The position numbers were made by a program, and so were the translations under genes. Shown here piece after piece: positions 46,565-55,115 of a stretch of DNA of 64,000 bases. Under the pieces are notes generated by a model. The model did not search any database and was not told where the DNA came from. It saw only the letters and a list, made by a program, of their open reading frames with translations. Numbering within the stretch: position 1 is the stretch's first letter; every line of letters begins with the position of its first letter. The DNA is from Typhlomys cinereus (Eukaryota > Chordata > Mammalia > Rodentia > Platacanthomyidae), in the NCBI GenBank assembly GCA_023101885.1, contig JALPQD010000138.1:310001-374000 (forward strand), in the 5' to 3' direction.

Positions 46565-49500
46565 TCTAATTCAGTGGGCTCCCTTGGGATAACGTCGTGG
46601 AGTCTGGCCAGTGCAGTGGGTACTGGGTGGATTGATCTCTGTCACTCTTCCCTTCCCTTCTTCCTTCTTTCAGATAGGGTCTTACATAGCTCAGGGATGG
46701 CCTCAAACTTCTGATATTCCTGCCTCCACCTTACAGTGCTGGGATTACAGTCATGTGCCACCAGTTTTAAATGGTCCTGGGGATTGAACCCAGGGCTTCA
46801 TGCCCTCTCCTACCTGAACTTCATCCCCAGCCCACCTCTCCCTTTCTGTGTGTCCCTCCCCCATATATTTTCCCTGTTCCTGAACTCGGCAATGGGGCTG
46901 GTGGACCCTGGGTGAACTCGCAGGATGGAGAGACGGTCCGTTGGCTAAGCCTCTGGGATTGTGTTTAGCTGCTGAGCATAAAGGCCACTGGGACCCACTT
47001 CAGACTAGAGGTGCCAACTGTGGTCTGATGGGCACATGTGTGGCTTGGGCAGTTTGAACATGCTCCTTGGCTTGGGGTCTCTTTTGTGGCCCAGAACACT
47101 GGCTACCATCAATGTTCTATTCCTTTCAAAACCATAACTGTTCCCTGCAGCTGTCCCCATTAGACTATTAGAACTCAGAGTGGAGTCATGCTCTGGCTTC
47201 TGTCCCCGTGATTGGGGGCAGGGGAGACTCATAAGTACAGGGTTTCAGTATCAGGCAAGAAAAAAAGGGGAGTGTTTATAAAAGACAATGAAGATAAAAC
47301 AAAGGAGAGCTTGACCATAAGTTAACCTGGCCTATGGCCTGTAAACCCCACTGATACAGCTTGATGATGCATCTGCCCCCTCCCCACTCTCCATACCTGG
47401 CTCCTCTAGTCCCAGCCTCCCAGACTCTGGCCCCTGATGACAGTACTCACAACTCATTGATGAGAATGTCGGGGACCCAGATGCTGTCTGTGGGGAGGGA
47501 CAACTTGGTGATGTCGTCAAAGTCCTTGGGGTTCCATTGGAGAAACTCATCAGTCCAGGACTGTGGAGAAAGCAAGAACCATCACGGATAGCCCCTTTAC
47601 CCTGGGGAGGGGGCTCACCTGCCAGTCATGCCCAGGTAACCGGCAGGCATCTTCCAGGGAGAGTTGAGTGTCAATCTACTGGCATCACTCATGAGTCACT
47701 GAGAGACTTTCTTCTTGGTAACCCCCCTCTCCCTGCATGTCTAGCAACGCGCACTGACGCAACCTCTTCCAGGCAAGGCACACAGCCTCACCCTGAGTCT
47801 AGAGTGGGACCTGACTAGCTGTCTCAGGGCAGCGAGCTTCACGCTTGCTTGTTCAGGAGCCTTCCCCACGAGGCAGGGTATGCTCGGTGTCAAAGGATTG
47901 TCCTGTGAGGCAGAACTGTAGTTGTCTGACAGGGATCAACACCCTCTACTCCACTCCCTGTCCCATGGTGGCCTAGGACCATGATCACATGGAGGGATTC
48001 TGCAGACACCTGCGCTGTGTCTGCAGAGGCTCTGGGGCGTCACCTATAGAGCTCCCCTCAGCCTCCTGTCCAGCTCTGCAGCTACCTGTGTCCCCTCTGC
48101 TCTGACTTCTTCCCCCAGCAACTCCCAGAGATGCCACAGCAAGACCTGTTTGTGGCGGGGGCCTCTCCCGTCTGCCTCCCTCCAAAGACCGCTCAGGGGC
48201 AGAGTTCCAGAAAGGTCAGAGACATAGATAGGCACACCAGTGCCTGACCTGCGCTTGGCAGAACCTGGAGGACTGCTACGCACCACACACAACGAGGCCA
48301 AGTGTATGGAACTGTGTTGGTTGCCCAGTTTAGCTGTTGTCCACTTTGGCTTAATAGAAGGAAGACCTTTTTAGAAGCTAAAACTGTTCTCTGGAGAGTG
48401 AGTGAGTTTCCAGCCTGCAGATGTTGTGCCCACAGGGTTGGGTAGAATACTTCAAAGAACTTGAGAAACTAGAGGGTCCTTGGGTGACCACCCCCATCTT
48501 TCTTGTCTTGCCCTGAGATGGGAAGCTTCCAGATTCCTGGATTCCATCTCAAATTTGCTTCTGAACCTGTAATGACCTCCCTTCACCATGGCCGCTGAGA
48601 CTCTGAGCTCTTGACAAGAGGCTGTTCTTCCCGGGTGAAAATGGGGTGGACGAAGGGTTGGTCCACTCACCTGCCGGTACCATATATAGGTGGTCAGTAC
48701 CTGGTTCTTCTCATCCTAGGAAAGGAAAGAATGCTGACGAGCAGCCACATAGGCACCACCCGAAAAGGAGATGGTGCATTGAGTACTCTCCTCCCCTGGG
48801 AAGGGAGGAGGGAAAGAATAAGTGGAAAAGGGGGTGGTGGAGGCAGTGGGGAGGCTGGAAGTGCTGGCTGGCCAGGAAAAGTTAGTCTACAGACAGCTAG
48901 AAAGAGACTCGGTGGTTGCTTTTCAACTTCAAAGATACATAGAAAGCTGGATAGAGCGGTGCAGGCCTGAGATACCAACCCTTGGGATTGCTGTGAGTTC
49001 AAGGCCAGCCGGAGATATATAACAAAGCTCTGTCCAAAAAAACCCAGAAAAATATAGACATGGAAATTATGCATGTTCCACCATTATTATCATGCTTATA
49101 TCTGTTATATTGGATGTTTGCACAGATATTTTCTATTCTTTGTATATACAACATATAAAAAAGTCAAGGAACACAGAATTACAGAGTGAAAAATTCACCA
49201 CTCTCCCCTCCCCGTCTCCTAGTCCCAAGTGTCCCTTTCCAAAGCAGCACAATGGCCCATTTCCTGTGTTTCTTTCCAGACCTGTTCTGGACACCAGGAT
49301 CACACGCTAATTGTAGTGGATTGTGAAGTCAAGCCCTGCCTCCCCAGCCCAACGCAGCTCCCTTGTAGCTCTGTATCATTTTGCTTTCTTGTTTATCCCT
49401 ACACAGTGTCTGGTCTCTTCTGCCGGGCAGTGCACCCCACCCTCCTATGGTCCTTGATTAGTTGATGGACAGTTTATCTGTTGTCACCATTTAGTTGACA

Positions 49501-50916
49501 CCCGCCACATAAGGACTGCGTGTAAGTCATGAGGACATAGAAATGAGCAGAATAGTCTTCACCTGCTCCAGCTGCCATGGAAAGATGGTTCCCATCATGC
49601 ACCAGGTGTGGGCGGCTCAGGTTTATGCATTGGGCAGCTGCGTAGATGCTATGGCAGTTCAACCTAACCATGGTGCCAGAGCACAGGCACTAGGGGTCCT
49701 GAGGCCTACCATGCTGTCCTGGGGTGACTTGGCCTCGCCTGGCCTCTCCCACCCGGAAAAGGTCAGGGGCACCTTGGGGCAGAGCTTACCACACTGAGGA
49801 TGGCATAGATGATGACATCGATGCTGACGTTGATGGGCTTTCTCCAGTCCCGCACGGGCCGCACCCCCTTCCTGTAGTGGGTCATCAGGTGATCAGACAG
49901 CCTGAGCAGAGCAGGCTGGGTGGCATTGCTAGCCTGGGGGGGCCCCCTCTGCCTGGCTACAAGGAAAAACAGTTCAACATGGAGACCAGAGCCCCAGACC
50001 TGTTCCTGCTTCTCTTACCTTGGTTTGGAAGCTATTAAAGAAATATAGCTCCTGGAAAGAGAGCTCACAAGCAGAAGGACCTAAGTTTGGATCCCAGATC
50101 CCATGTAAAAATTCTGGTGGAAACGATGGTAGCCTGAACTTCCAGCCCTAGAAGGTAGAGACTGAGAAAGCCTAGAGCAAAGCAAAAAAGAGATAGAACA
50201 GTCCAGGATAATTGCTGAAGTCATCCTTGGGCTTCCATAGGCACATGCACACGCGCACCCCCCCCCCCACACACATACAACACATACACATGCACGCAAA
50301 AAAAATTTTTTTAATGTAGTCCCATCTTCCAAATTTCCAGGTCTTTCTGCACATGGAAATTCCCTCCACTCGATCATTTTACTCAGAGAGATTACTGCTG
50401 AAATTACAATGGATGGACTCACAGGAGTGCCCTGTGTTTTCTTATTGACTGGAGGGGAGAAAGCTGGCTTCTCCAGGCTGGTGACAAGACCTGTGCAACA
50501 CATGCAGCAAAGATAAGGAAAGGTTTCAAAAGTTGCCCTGGTCTCCACTCTGCTGCTGACCAGGAGTTTGCTCTTGAGTCCCCCAATGAGCTCAAAGGTC
50601 CCTTGCAGTTGCCATTTGATGAGTTTAGGGGCAAGGCAAAAAGAGAGGACCCCCTCTTCTGGCATCCCTTCATGTGTGTCTTACACTCTGCTCCCCTCTC
50701 TGCAGGATTTGGCTTGACCATGAAGCCTCAGAATTCTCATGGTTCATCTATGGTAGATGCCACGCCGTGGCTCCATCTTCTCTTTCCCTCAGCTCTTAGA
50801 GAACCCAAGTTTTCTCCCCACCCCAGCTGTTTCCAAAGCCCCTTCCTTACCTTCTGCCTGGATCAGGAGGATGGGAAGAGCAAAACCAACAGCAACCGTG
50901 GGACCCAGAGTAGCAT
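37667..50916 (-). CDS. HTR3A: HTR3A gene, nine coding exons, 5-hydroxytryptamine receptor 3A subunit; frame broken in exon 1
   Basis: This is the A subunit of the 5-HT3 receptor, a pentameric serotonin-gated cation channel of the Cys-loop family in the plasma membrane of neurons. CDS pieces on the minus strand are 50916-50851, 49956-49790, 48715-48671, 47560-47451, 46155-45986, 43169-43012, 42671-42461, 42379-42158 and 37974-37667. All introns have GT-AG ends and phases match across every junction. Recognition rests on near-identity to mammalian HTR3A in the M1-M3 block, the Cys-loop and the C-terminal MA-M4 block. The pieces sum to 1457 nt; one extra base in exon 1 would give 486 codons including stop, close to the roughly 480-residue mammalian proteins. 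Introns are 894, 1074, 1110, 1295, 2816, 340, 81 and 4183 bp. In human and mouse HTR3B lies upstream and ZBTB16 downstream; neither is visible here. Confidence 0.96.
38095..38435 (-). mobile_element. Older B2-like SINE in HTR3A intron 8
   Basis: GT tract at about 38110-38152, GGAGGCCCAAGGGTGACATG, GGATCTGAGCTCAGATTCTT and a head CGGAGCCACTTCCCCAAGCC. Confidence 0.8.
38453..38736 (-). mobile_element. Young B2-like SINE in HTR3A intron 8 with 15-bp target duplication
   Basis: CCTGAAGAAATTTTT is duplicated exactly at 38438-38452 and 38737-38751. The body keeps many CpGs (CCGCTTCCGCCCGGCGTC). It sits in sense orientation in the HTR3A intron. Confidence 0.93.
38795..39190 (+). mobile_element. B4-type SINE interrupted by an ID-like element
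   Basis: The outer B4 head GCCAGTGAGGTGACTCGTTG and its tail CTGACCTCTGGACTCCATGT bracket an ID-like insert at about 38868-38955 (GGAGACTTAGCTCAGGGGAA). Confidence 0.6.
39508..40222 (+). mobile_element. URR1-like repeat split by a reverse B2-like SINE
   Basis: The outer copy starts CTTTCTTGGTGCTGTGACAA with CTGACAAAAGCAACTTCAGG, and ends CAAGTTGACAATTGACAGTA. The insert is at about 39795-40108. CCATAGGTTAA occurs on both sides (39779 and 40117) as the target duplication. Confidence 0.8.
39795..40108 (-). mobile_element. B2-like SINE inserted in the URR1-like repeat (HTR3A intron 8)
   Basis: GT tract about 39833-39876, GGGTGACTTCGGGAATCATC, GGGATCCAAACTCAGGGCCT, head GAGCCATCTCTCTAGCCCC. Confidence 0.85.
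40585..40800 (+). mobile_element. ID-B1 composite SINE (B4-like)
   Basis: ID head GTTTGCCTAGCATGCATAAG and GGTTCAATCCTCAGCACCAT are followed by a diverged B1 half. Confidence 0.65.
40824..41125 (+). mobile_element. Young B2-like SINE in HTR3A intron 8
   Basis: Full-length; head GGGCTGGAGCGGTGGCTCAG, (CA)n at about 41034-41090, AATTGAATAAATAAAA tail. ACAAATAA flanks it on both sides. Confidence 0.9.
41155..41300 (+). mobile_element. B1 SINE in HTR3A intron 8
   Basis: GACTGTAATCCCAGCACTTG and GGAGGTAGAGGCAGGAGGAC are the B1 box region. Confidence 0.85.
42060..42138 (-). repeat. (CA)n tract on the gene strand just downstream of the HTR3A exon 8 donor
   Basis: The plus strand reads GT/GC-rich dinucleotides, so the HTR3A pre-mRNA carries a CA-rich tract about 20-97 nt into intron 8. 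CA repeats near 5' splice sites are known hnRNP L binding sites that can enhance or repress splicing. A functional role here is inference. Confidence 0.8.
42158..42379 (-). CDS. HTR3A: HTR3A exon 8: M3 helix and first half of the intracellular loop
   Basis: This 222-bp exon follows a C10-A-G acceptor across a short 81-bp intron 7. It is phase 1 at both ends. It encodes [18 protein letters not shown] (M3) and [20 protein letters not shown], then the variable loop ending TKTNDCP. The donor after 42158 is GTGAGA. Downstream in the intron, about 20-95 nt away, the minus strand is a long CA repeat, which may influence splicing of this exon. Confidence 0.96.
42461..42671 (-). CDS. HTR3A: HTR3A exon 7: pre-M1, M1, M2 pore helix, start of M3
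   Basis: The exon is 211 bp, from the acceptor TCCCAG to the donor GTAAGG, phase 0 in and phase 1 out. It encodes [18 protein letters not shown] (end of the ligand domain and M1), the M1-M2 link [16 protein letters not shown], the pore-lining M2 helix with [15 protein letters not shown], then [13 protein letters not shown]. The M2 gate leucines and the acidic extracellular ring are intact. This block is essentially unchanged from other mammals, in contrast to loop C. Confidence 0.97.
43012..43169 (-). CDS. HTR3A: HTR3A exon 6: end of ligand-binding domain with loop C
   Basis: The acceptor GCCTCAG precedes 43169 and the donor GTGAGT follows 43012; length 158 bp, phase 1 in and phase 0 out. 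It encodes [19 protein letters not shown], then FMNQGEWEL and loop C, reading [15 protein letters not shown]. Compared with the mouse and human loop C I know, it is one residue shorter, the aromatic Tyr234 is Phe, and the Tyr before M1 is His. Phe226 and the Glu of the G-E-M motif remain. This is the most diverged part of the protein seen here. Confidence 0.94.
43435..43740 (+). mobile_element. B4-like SINE in HTR3A intron 5
   Basis: Head CATGGCTCAGTGAGTAACAG with GACCCAAGTTCAAATCCCCG; the second half is diverged; ends near CACACACATACACAAAG. Confidence 0.6.
43768..43810 (+). repeat. (CA)n microsatellite in HTR3A intron 5
   Basis: About 40 bp of CA repeat following a CT-rich stretch. Confidence 0.95.
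44018..44330 (+). mobile_element. B4-like SINE in HTR3A intron 5
   Basis: Head GAGGGCTGGGGAGGGCTTGG, B1-like ACATGTAATCCCAGCCTTCA and the B4 end AATCTCTGATCTCCACATAC. Confidence 0.65.
44874..44888 (+). promoter_or_regulatory. CTCF-like core in HTR3A intron 5
   Basis: AACTAGGGGGCAGTC matches the ACTAGGGGGCAG core but lacks the preceding CC of the full consensus. Weak candidate. Confidence 0.25.
45509..45562 (+). repeat. (GA)n microsatellite in HTR3A intron 5
   Basis: Pure GA repeat of about 52 bp, flanked by ID/B1-like fragments at 45590-45800. Confidence 0.95.
45986..46155 (-). CDS. HTR3A: HTR3A exon 5: loops E and B and the Cys-loop
   Basis: This 170-bp exon begins after GGCCAG and ends before GTGAGT, phase 2 in and phase 1 out. 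It encodes the signature Cys-loop, Cys162 to Cys176 ([15 protein letters not shown]), with the FPFDVQNC motif complete. It also encodes loop B (FTSWLHT, Trp183) and loop E tyrosines 143 and 153. The N-C-S sequon in the Cys-loop is kept. Between the two loop E tyrosines the segment reads V-C-S-D-G-E-V-R-N, unlike the His-rich mouse equivalent, so this turn has changed. Confidence 0.96.
46516..46563 (+). repeat. (GT)n microsatellite in HTR3A intron 4
   Basis: Pure GT repeat of about 46 bp, 361 bp or more into intron 4. Confidence 0.95.
46672..46830 (-). mobile_element. B1-ID composite SINE, reverse, in HTR3A intron 4
   Basis: GATAGGGTCTTACATAGCTC and GTGCTGGGATTACAGTCATG (B1) adjoin GGGGATTGAACCCAGGGCTT (ID box B). 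Confidence 0.75.
47451..47560 (-). CDS. HTR3A: HTR3A exon 4: ligand-binding domain with loop A
   Basis: The exon runs from the acceptor CCACAG to the donor GTGAGT, 110 bp, phase 0 in and phase 2 out. It encodes [30 protein letters not shown] and ILINEF. Loop A residues Asn128, Glu129 and Phe130 are intact; Phe130 is completed across the junction with exon 5. The first residue is Ser (TCC), where the human and mouse sequence I know has Tyr (position 94). D-D-I-T replaces the usual D-N-I/V-T, so one glycosylation sequon is lost. Confidence 0.94.
48671..48715 (-). CDS. HTR3A: HTR3A exon 3: 45-bp micro-exon with binding loop D
   Basis: This 45-bp exon encodes [15 protein letters not shown], phase 0 at both ends, bounded by CCTAG and GTGAGT. 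It carries loop D of the serotonin site. With the exon 1 base restored, Trp falls at residue 90 and Arg at 92, the same numbers used for mouse 5-HT3A Trp90 and Arg92. The size and sequence match the known 45-bp third exon of mammalian HTR3A, so the call is secure despite its small length. Confidence 0.95.
48935..49040 (+). mobile_element. B1 SINE fragment in HTR3A intron 2
   Basis: GTGAGTTCAAGGCCAGCCGG and AACAAAGCTCTGTCCAAAAA mark the 3' half of a B1. Confidence 0.65.
49790..49956 (-). CDS. HTR3A: HTR3A exon 2: N-terminal helix and first beta strands of the ligand-binding domain
   Basis: The acceptor TTGTAG precedes 49956 and the donor GTAAGC follows 49790. The exon opens in phase 1 (its first two bases complete a codon) and closes in phase 0. 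It encodes residues about 23-78, with the recognisable segments [18 protein letters not shown] and [10 protein letters not shown], then a strand ending AILSV. The mature N-terminus has an N-A-T glycosylation sequon. A second sequon, N-V-S, occurs in KPINVSIDV, where the human and mouse sequences I know have T-T-V-S and so no sequon. Length 167 bp. Confidence 0.93.
50040..50310 (+). mobile_element. B2-like SINE in HTR3A intron 1
   Basis: AAGTTTGGATCCCAGATCCC, GGAACAGTCCAGGATAATTG-like middle and a C/CA-rich tail ending GCAAAAAAAATTTTT. Confidence 0.75.
50851..50916 (-). CDS. HTR3A: HTR3A exon 1 coding part: signal peptide, with apparent 1-bp deletion
   Basis: The ATG at 50916-50914 lies in a good context (GCCATGC) and starts [17 protein letters not shown], then TGA at 50865-50863. 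MLLWV and the leucine-rich core match the HTR3A signal peptide. The donor GTAAGG directly follows 50851. If one base is added near the CCC at 50875-50873, the frame runs through to a Q-A-E end and joins exon 2 correctly, so the lesion is best read as a single-base deletion. The upstream in-frame codons read T-R-G-K-L-A, so the alternative upstream start known in human (M-L-G-K-L-A) has no ATG here. No other ATG was found nearby in the frame that exon 2 needs. Real mutation versus base-call error cannot be told from the sequence. Confidence 0.85.
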
Positions 50917-51260
50917 GGCAAGCTTCCCCCGTGTAGGCAAACAGTCGCTCAGGATAAGCGCCCGGGATGACCAGCCTGCCTGGCTTCTGCCAACCTCATG
51001 TCTCTCAGATGGACTGCCTCTCCCACCACTGCCCACACCTTCTGAGACGGCAAGCCTGGCGCTCCCGGCACTCAGAGCTGGAGAATTGCCAAGTTTTCTT
51101 CCAAGCAGTCCTTCAGCAGGATCAGGTTTCAGGGCGGAAGGAAAGAGGGGAGAGTTGACTGGCTGATGTCACAAGAGGGAGGGAGCTCAGCCGGCCCTGC
51201 AGCAGGTGGCTGGACCACATCTCCCCCAGAAGTTGACTTGGAAACAGGGTTGAAGGATCT
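50917..51260 (-). promoter_or_regulatory. Putative HTR3A 5' UTR and proximal promoter
   Basis: This stretch lies directly upstream of the HTR3A start codon and is free of obvious SINEs. No TATA box is visible at a convincing spacing. A TGATGTCA element (CRE/AP-1-like) lies at 51164-51171 and GC/CACCC-like blocks surround it. The transcription start is not determinable from the sequence; the call rests on position. Confidence 0.35.
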
Positions 51261-52244
51261 GTGAATCAAGGGTACAGTCTGACTGCCTGGAGGTGACCTG
51301 GCTTGGTTCCTCCCTCTGTCACTTGGCGCTGGAAGGGTTGGGGGAATGGTTTAGTCTTGCCTCCCTGGGGTGACATAACTCCCCTTCATGTAGCAGCTGA
51401 CTGGGCACCTCTGCAAACACAGAAAGGGTTCCAGGATGCCACAGATCTGCTCCTCTGTCCCCATTCTGCCCTTGAACTTGGAATCCACCTGCCTCAGCCT
51501 TCCAAGTGCTGGAATGACAGGCTGCCCACCACCTCAGACCAGATACTTAAATAGTTGAAGCACAGCCGGAAGTGTGTCATCCTGACCTGGGTAAGTAGAG
51601 GCAGGAACAGGAGTTCAAGTGCATCTTCCACTACATAATGTGCTCAGACACAGCCTGGGATACACTAGACCCAGCTCATCAATAACGACAGCAACTAAGA
51701 AGTAAATCTACAGCCAAATATGTCTTAATGCTATATGGATGCATTTTATACATATTTGCTAGATACAATAAAATTCATGTAGTGTTCGTTGTGGAAAATT
51801 ACGAAACTATGAAGAAAATTTACAACATCCATAGGCTCCAAAGACAGTCACTGCTAAGATTTTGATATTTTTCCCATAATTCTCTGCCATAATGTGTACA
51901 ACTAAATACACAATGTATGTACTTTTGTATCCTCTTTTTTTTTAATTTATTATCCTTCCATAGGAAGTTTTAATATCTTCTATTGAAATCGGCTTTCTTA
52001 GAAGAAGTATTCCATTGTGATTGATTTAAACAGGTGTTTCTTAGTTGCATGCCAGTGTGCCCCAAAGGTTAGCAAGCAAAAAAGCAATATATACACATAT
52101 ATATTTGTTTGAAGGAGTCCCACCCCAATCTGCCACACGGGTAAGTTCAGGCTTCCTGTCTTCATCTATATGGCAGACAAGGCATGTATGAGTCATGGCA
52201 AGCTTTGACAGCAAAACATATTTACTCTTTTAAGTGCTTTTTTT
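51261..52244. other. Upstream of HTR3A, no gene seen
   Basis: Includes a reverse B1-like fragment at about 51455-51545 (CCACCTGCCTCAGCCTTCCA) and AT-rich sequence at 51690-52100. No exon recognised. Confidence 0.5.
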
Positions 52245-52500
52245 GGAGGCTGGAGAGGTGGCTCAGGAGTTAAACCTCTACCTTGCAGGCTGAAGGTCCT
52301 GAGTTTGGATCCTAGACCCCACATATAAACACCGAGCGGAAGCAGGGGCAGCCTGAGTTTCTGGTCCTAGTAGAGCAGAGCCTGTGAATCCCGGGGCAGA
52401 GTAAACAAGGAAGAGGTGGAGGCGTCCATGGTGGTTCCCGAATTCGCTTGTGGTTCTACACACACACATACATGCACAATTGAATACATAATAAATAATA
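52245..52500 (+). mobile_element. Young B2-like SINE
   Basis: Head GAGGCTGGAGAGGTGGCTCA and end CACAATTGAATACATAATAA. TGCTTTT-type bases flank both ends. Only a short CA run is present. Confidence 0.88.
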
Positions 52501-52574
52501 ATTTAATGCTTTTGGGGGGGTGAATCTAAGGATGGAATAGGTTGCAGGAAGGAAAGGTTTTCTGAAATTGAGGG

Positions 52575-52775
52575 TTTTGTTTTTTGAGACAGAATCTCCT
52601 GTAGTCCAGCATGACCTTGAACTCACTAAATACCCAAGGATGACCTTGAGCTCCTAATCCTCCTGCCTCCCCCTCTGAATGCTAAGATTACAGGCATGTC
52701 CACCTTTACGTGTCGCTGGGGATGGAACCCAGGGTTCTGTACAAGCTAGGCAAGCGCTCTACCGCATTCCCGGTG
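52575..52775 (-). mobile_element. B1-ID composite SINE, reverse
   Basis: TTTTTTGAGACAGAATCTCC (B1), ATTACAGGCATGTCCACC, then GATGGAACCCAGGGTTCTGT and AGGCAAGCGCTCTACC (ID). Confidence 0.8.
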
Positions 52776-53844
52776 TCTGAACTATAATGTATATTATATA
52801 CATTAAAACAACGAACTCCTTGGTCAAGCCTAAGTCCTTTCCTTGTTCATGCTCACTGCAAAGTCCTTTCTTATGGTTGTTAACCAAAGTTTGGCTCTGG
52901 AAGGTTCCATCAAGCTTATAAAGTTTAGGCCACTCCTCTCTGAAAGTCACAAACTCTGGCACTTTGCAGTCCAGAAATACTACAAAAATCAGCCCTAAGA
53001 TTTTTTGGGGGGAGGGGAAGAGAGAAAAGTAATTAAGCAAGTAAAAGACCCCAAATTTGCAGGTATCTCCAGAATGAATGTGCTTAGGCTCCACAGTCGA
53101 AGACAGGTGAGGTGGGGCGAGGCAAGAATAGCCAGACTTCTTCTTGGGCCTCCATTTTGAGGTCCTGAAGAGGCCTAAGCAACAGGAAGCAAGTGCACCC
53201 CAGAGTCTGCGATTCCTAGGTGCCCACGAGCTTCCGTTATGACCAAGACTGCTTAAAAACAGCAGCAGAGGGCTGAGGGGAATCTCTCGGTCAGCCCTGT
53301 CCAGTCTGCACACATTGGTCTCTCACAGACTTGGGGTTACCACTGTAGTTACTCATCACTACTGAATACACAAGTGCTCTCCCACACTGTACCCCTCTCC
53401 CCAGATGTTCTGCTGTGATGCCCTACTGTGAGTCCAAGCTGAGTCAGCCACTGGAGACAGTCAGGAGGAAGCACCAGGAACCCATCTTGTACTGGAAAGA
53501 TCCGTCACATAGCAGGAGGGAAAGGGGCAGGAAGAAATAGGATAAAACAGTACATAAGAAGTCAAGAGGATCTGGAGAAGAAGGAGCCTTGAAAAAACTA
53601 AAAAGAAGAAGGAAGAAAAAGCGGAAGACATAGCAGAGAAGACAGGGAGGAGCTGAGGACAAAGACCAAAGAGAGAAGAGAGAGAGCAGGAGAGAAGGAA
53701 ATGAAGAAGGGGGGAGGGGGCAAGCAAAACAGCTGGAGGAGATGCACCTATGAACCCGGGGTGGGCGTGCTCCGATGAGTGGGTCCCCCTCACTGTAGAG
53801 TGGGGTACCCACTGGTGTGGGTGTTAGGACCTATTAAGAAGCAG

Positions 53845-54290
53845 TGAAGGGCTCAGCTGGTAGAGTGCTTGCCTAGCATGTGCAAGGCCCTGGGTTCGAT
53901 CCCAGCACCGTGTAGACTAGACATAGTGGACTCATGTCTGTAATTTAAGAGGTGGAGGCAGGAGGATGTGCATTCAAGGTCATCTTTAGTTACATGCTGA
54001 GTTCCAGGCCAGCCTAGAATATATGAGACTCTGTCTCAAAAGTAATACAGAATAACTGAGCAAAACAGGCAATGAGAAGCCGAGGTTTGGTAGCACAGGT
54101 CTGTAATTACAGCTGTTTGGGAGGCTGAGGCAGGAGGATCAGAAGCTGAAGGGCTATAGAGTAAATTCAAGGTTAGCTTGAATCTCAGAAATTGAAAAAG
54201 AAGTAAAAAGAGGGCTCAGGTTCTTGGTTAGCGTGCGTGAGGCTCTAGGTTTGAGCCCCAACACTAGCAAAGCAAACACAAACGAACAAG
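53845..54290 (+). mobile_element. Two ID/B1 composite SINEs in tandem
   Basis: First: GCTTGCCTAGCATGTGCAAG, GGGTTCGATCCCAGCACCGT (ID) then B1 at 53925-54040. Second: B1 at 54078-54180 then an ID part GGTTCTTGGTTAGCGTGCGT. Confidence 0.75.
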
Positions 54291-54439
54291 AAAGGAGACC
54301 ATGAACTAGTCTGGAGACCATGTCCCTTGGGCCCCAAGCTTTCATATCTGTATTTGAACCCTGGAATGTTCTGGGGCATCCAATTAGGTTAGGGAGAAAA
54401 AAAGAGGAGGTCTTGCATGCCGTGTGCACATTAGGGAAT

Positions 54440-54770
54440 TAGCTCCTTAGGTAACAGGGTTAGAGGAAGCCAGACGGGCCTCGGCCTTGGATGGAGATAG
54501 ATTGCCCAGGACCCTCTCTGATAGAGTAGCAATCAAGTTTTCCCTGAAGAAATTTCCTAATAATGGATTTGATGGCACAACAGACAGGGGGGACTTGGAG
54601 CCCTGGCCAGTGGCGGAGTGTAAATTGCCTCACATGAAACTGTGGAGTCACTTTTGCCCCTTTTAAACAAGATAAGAATTAGCACGAGGCCTTGATGGAC
54701 TCGCCTTGGCCGAGGGGGACAAGGGAACAGCTTGGCTAATTGGATTCCGAAGCTCTGTCTGCAGACGGCA
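54440..54770. promoter_or_regulatory. Candidate conserved non-coding element upstream of HTR3A
   Basis: Unique sequence about 3.6 kb upstream of the HTR3A start, with CCTAATAATGGATTTGATGG, ACAAGATAAGAATTAGC and GCTTGGCTAATTGG. It lacks SINE sequence although its neighbours are repeat-dense. It could be an HTR3A or HTR3B enhancer; this is inference. Confidence 0.35.
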
Positions 54771-55115
54771 GGGCTCCTCCCAGGGAGTGGAGACAGACAT
54801 AAAGATGGCATATGGCAGTGGGCCAGTCTGGGTAATGAAAAGCCTCAAGATTGCAGGAACCACAGGGCTGGAGCCTTCTCTTTGTGTCCAGTTCCGGGTA
54901 CTGGTGGGGGTGGGGAGGTTGGGTCCATACATAGGGCTGGAGCAACTCATCATCTATCCAGTGACGATGTCACACACCCTCCTGCCTCTAGTCACTGTTC
55001 TCCCTCCCATTTCCCAGGTTGAAACACAGAGCTCAGAGAGTTGCCCAGCCTTGCCTTCATCTCCACAGCCGGCTACGGATGGAGCTGACATCCTCCAGGC
55101 CCCTGGCTTGATGGG

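Noticed and set aside
50603..51166. Plus-strand open frame of 187 codons antisense to HTR3A exon 1
   Set aside because: It overlaps the HTR3A first exon and promoter on the other strand and shows no domain; a shadow frame.
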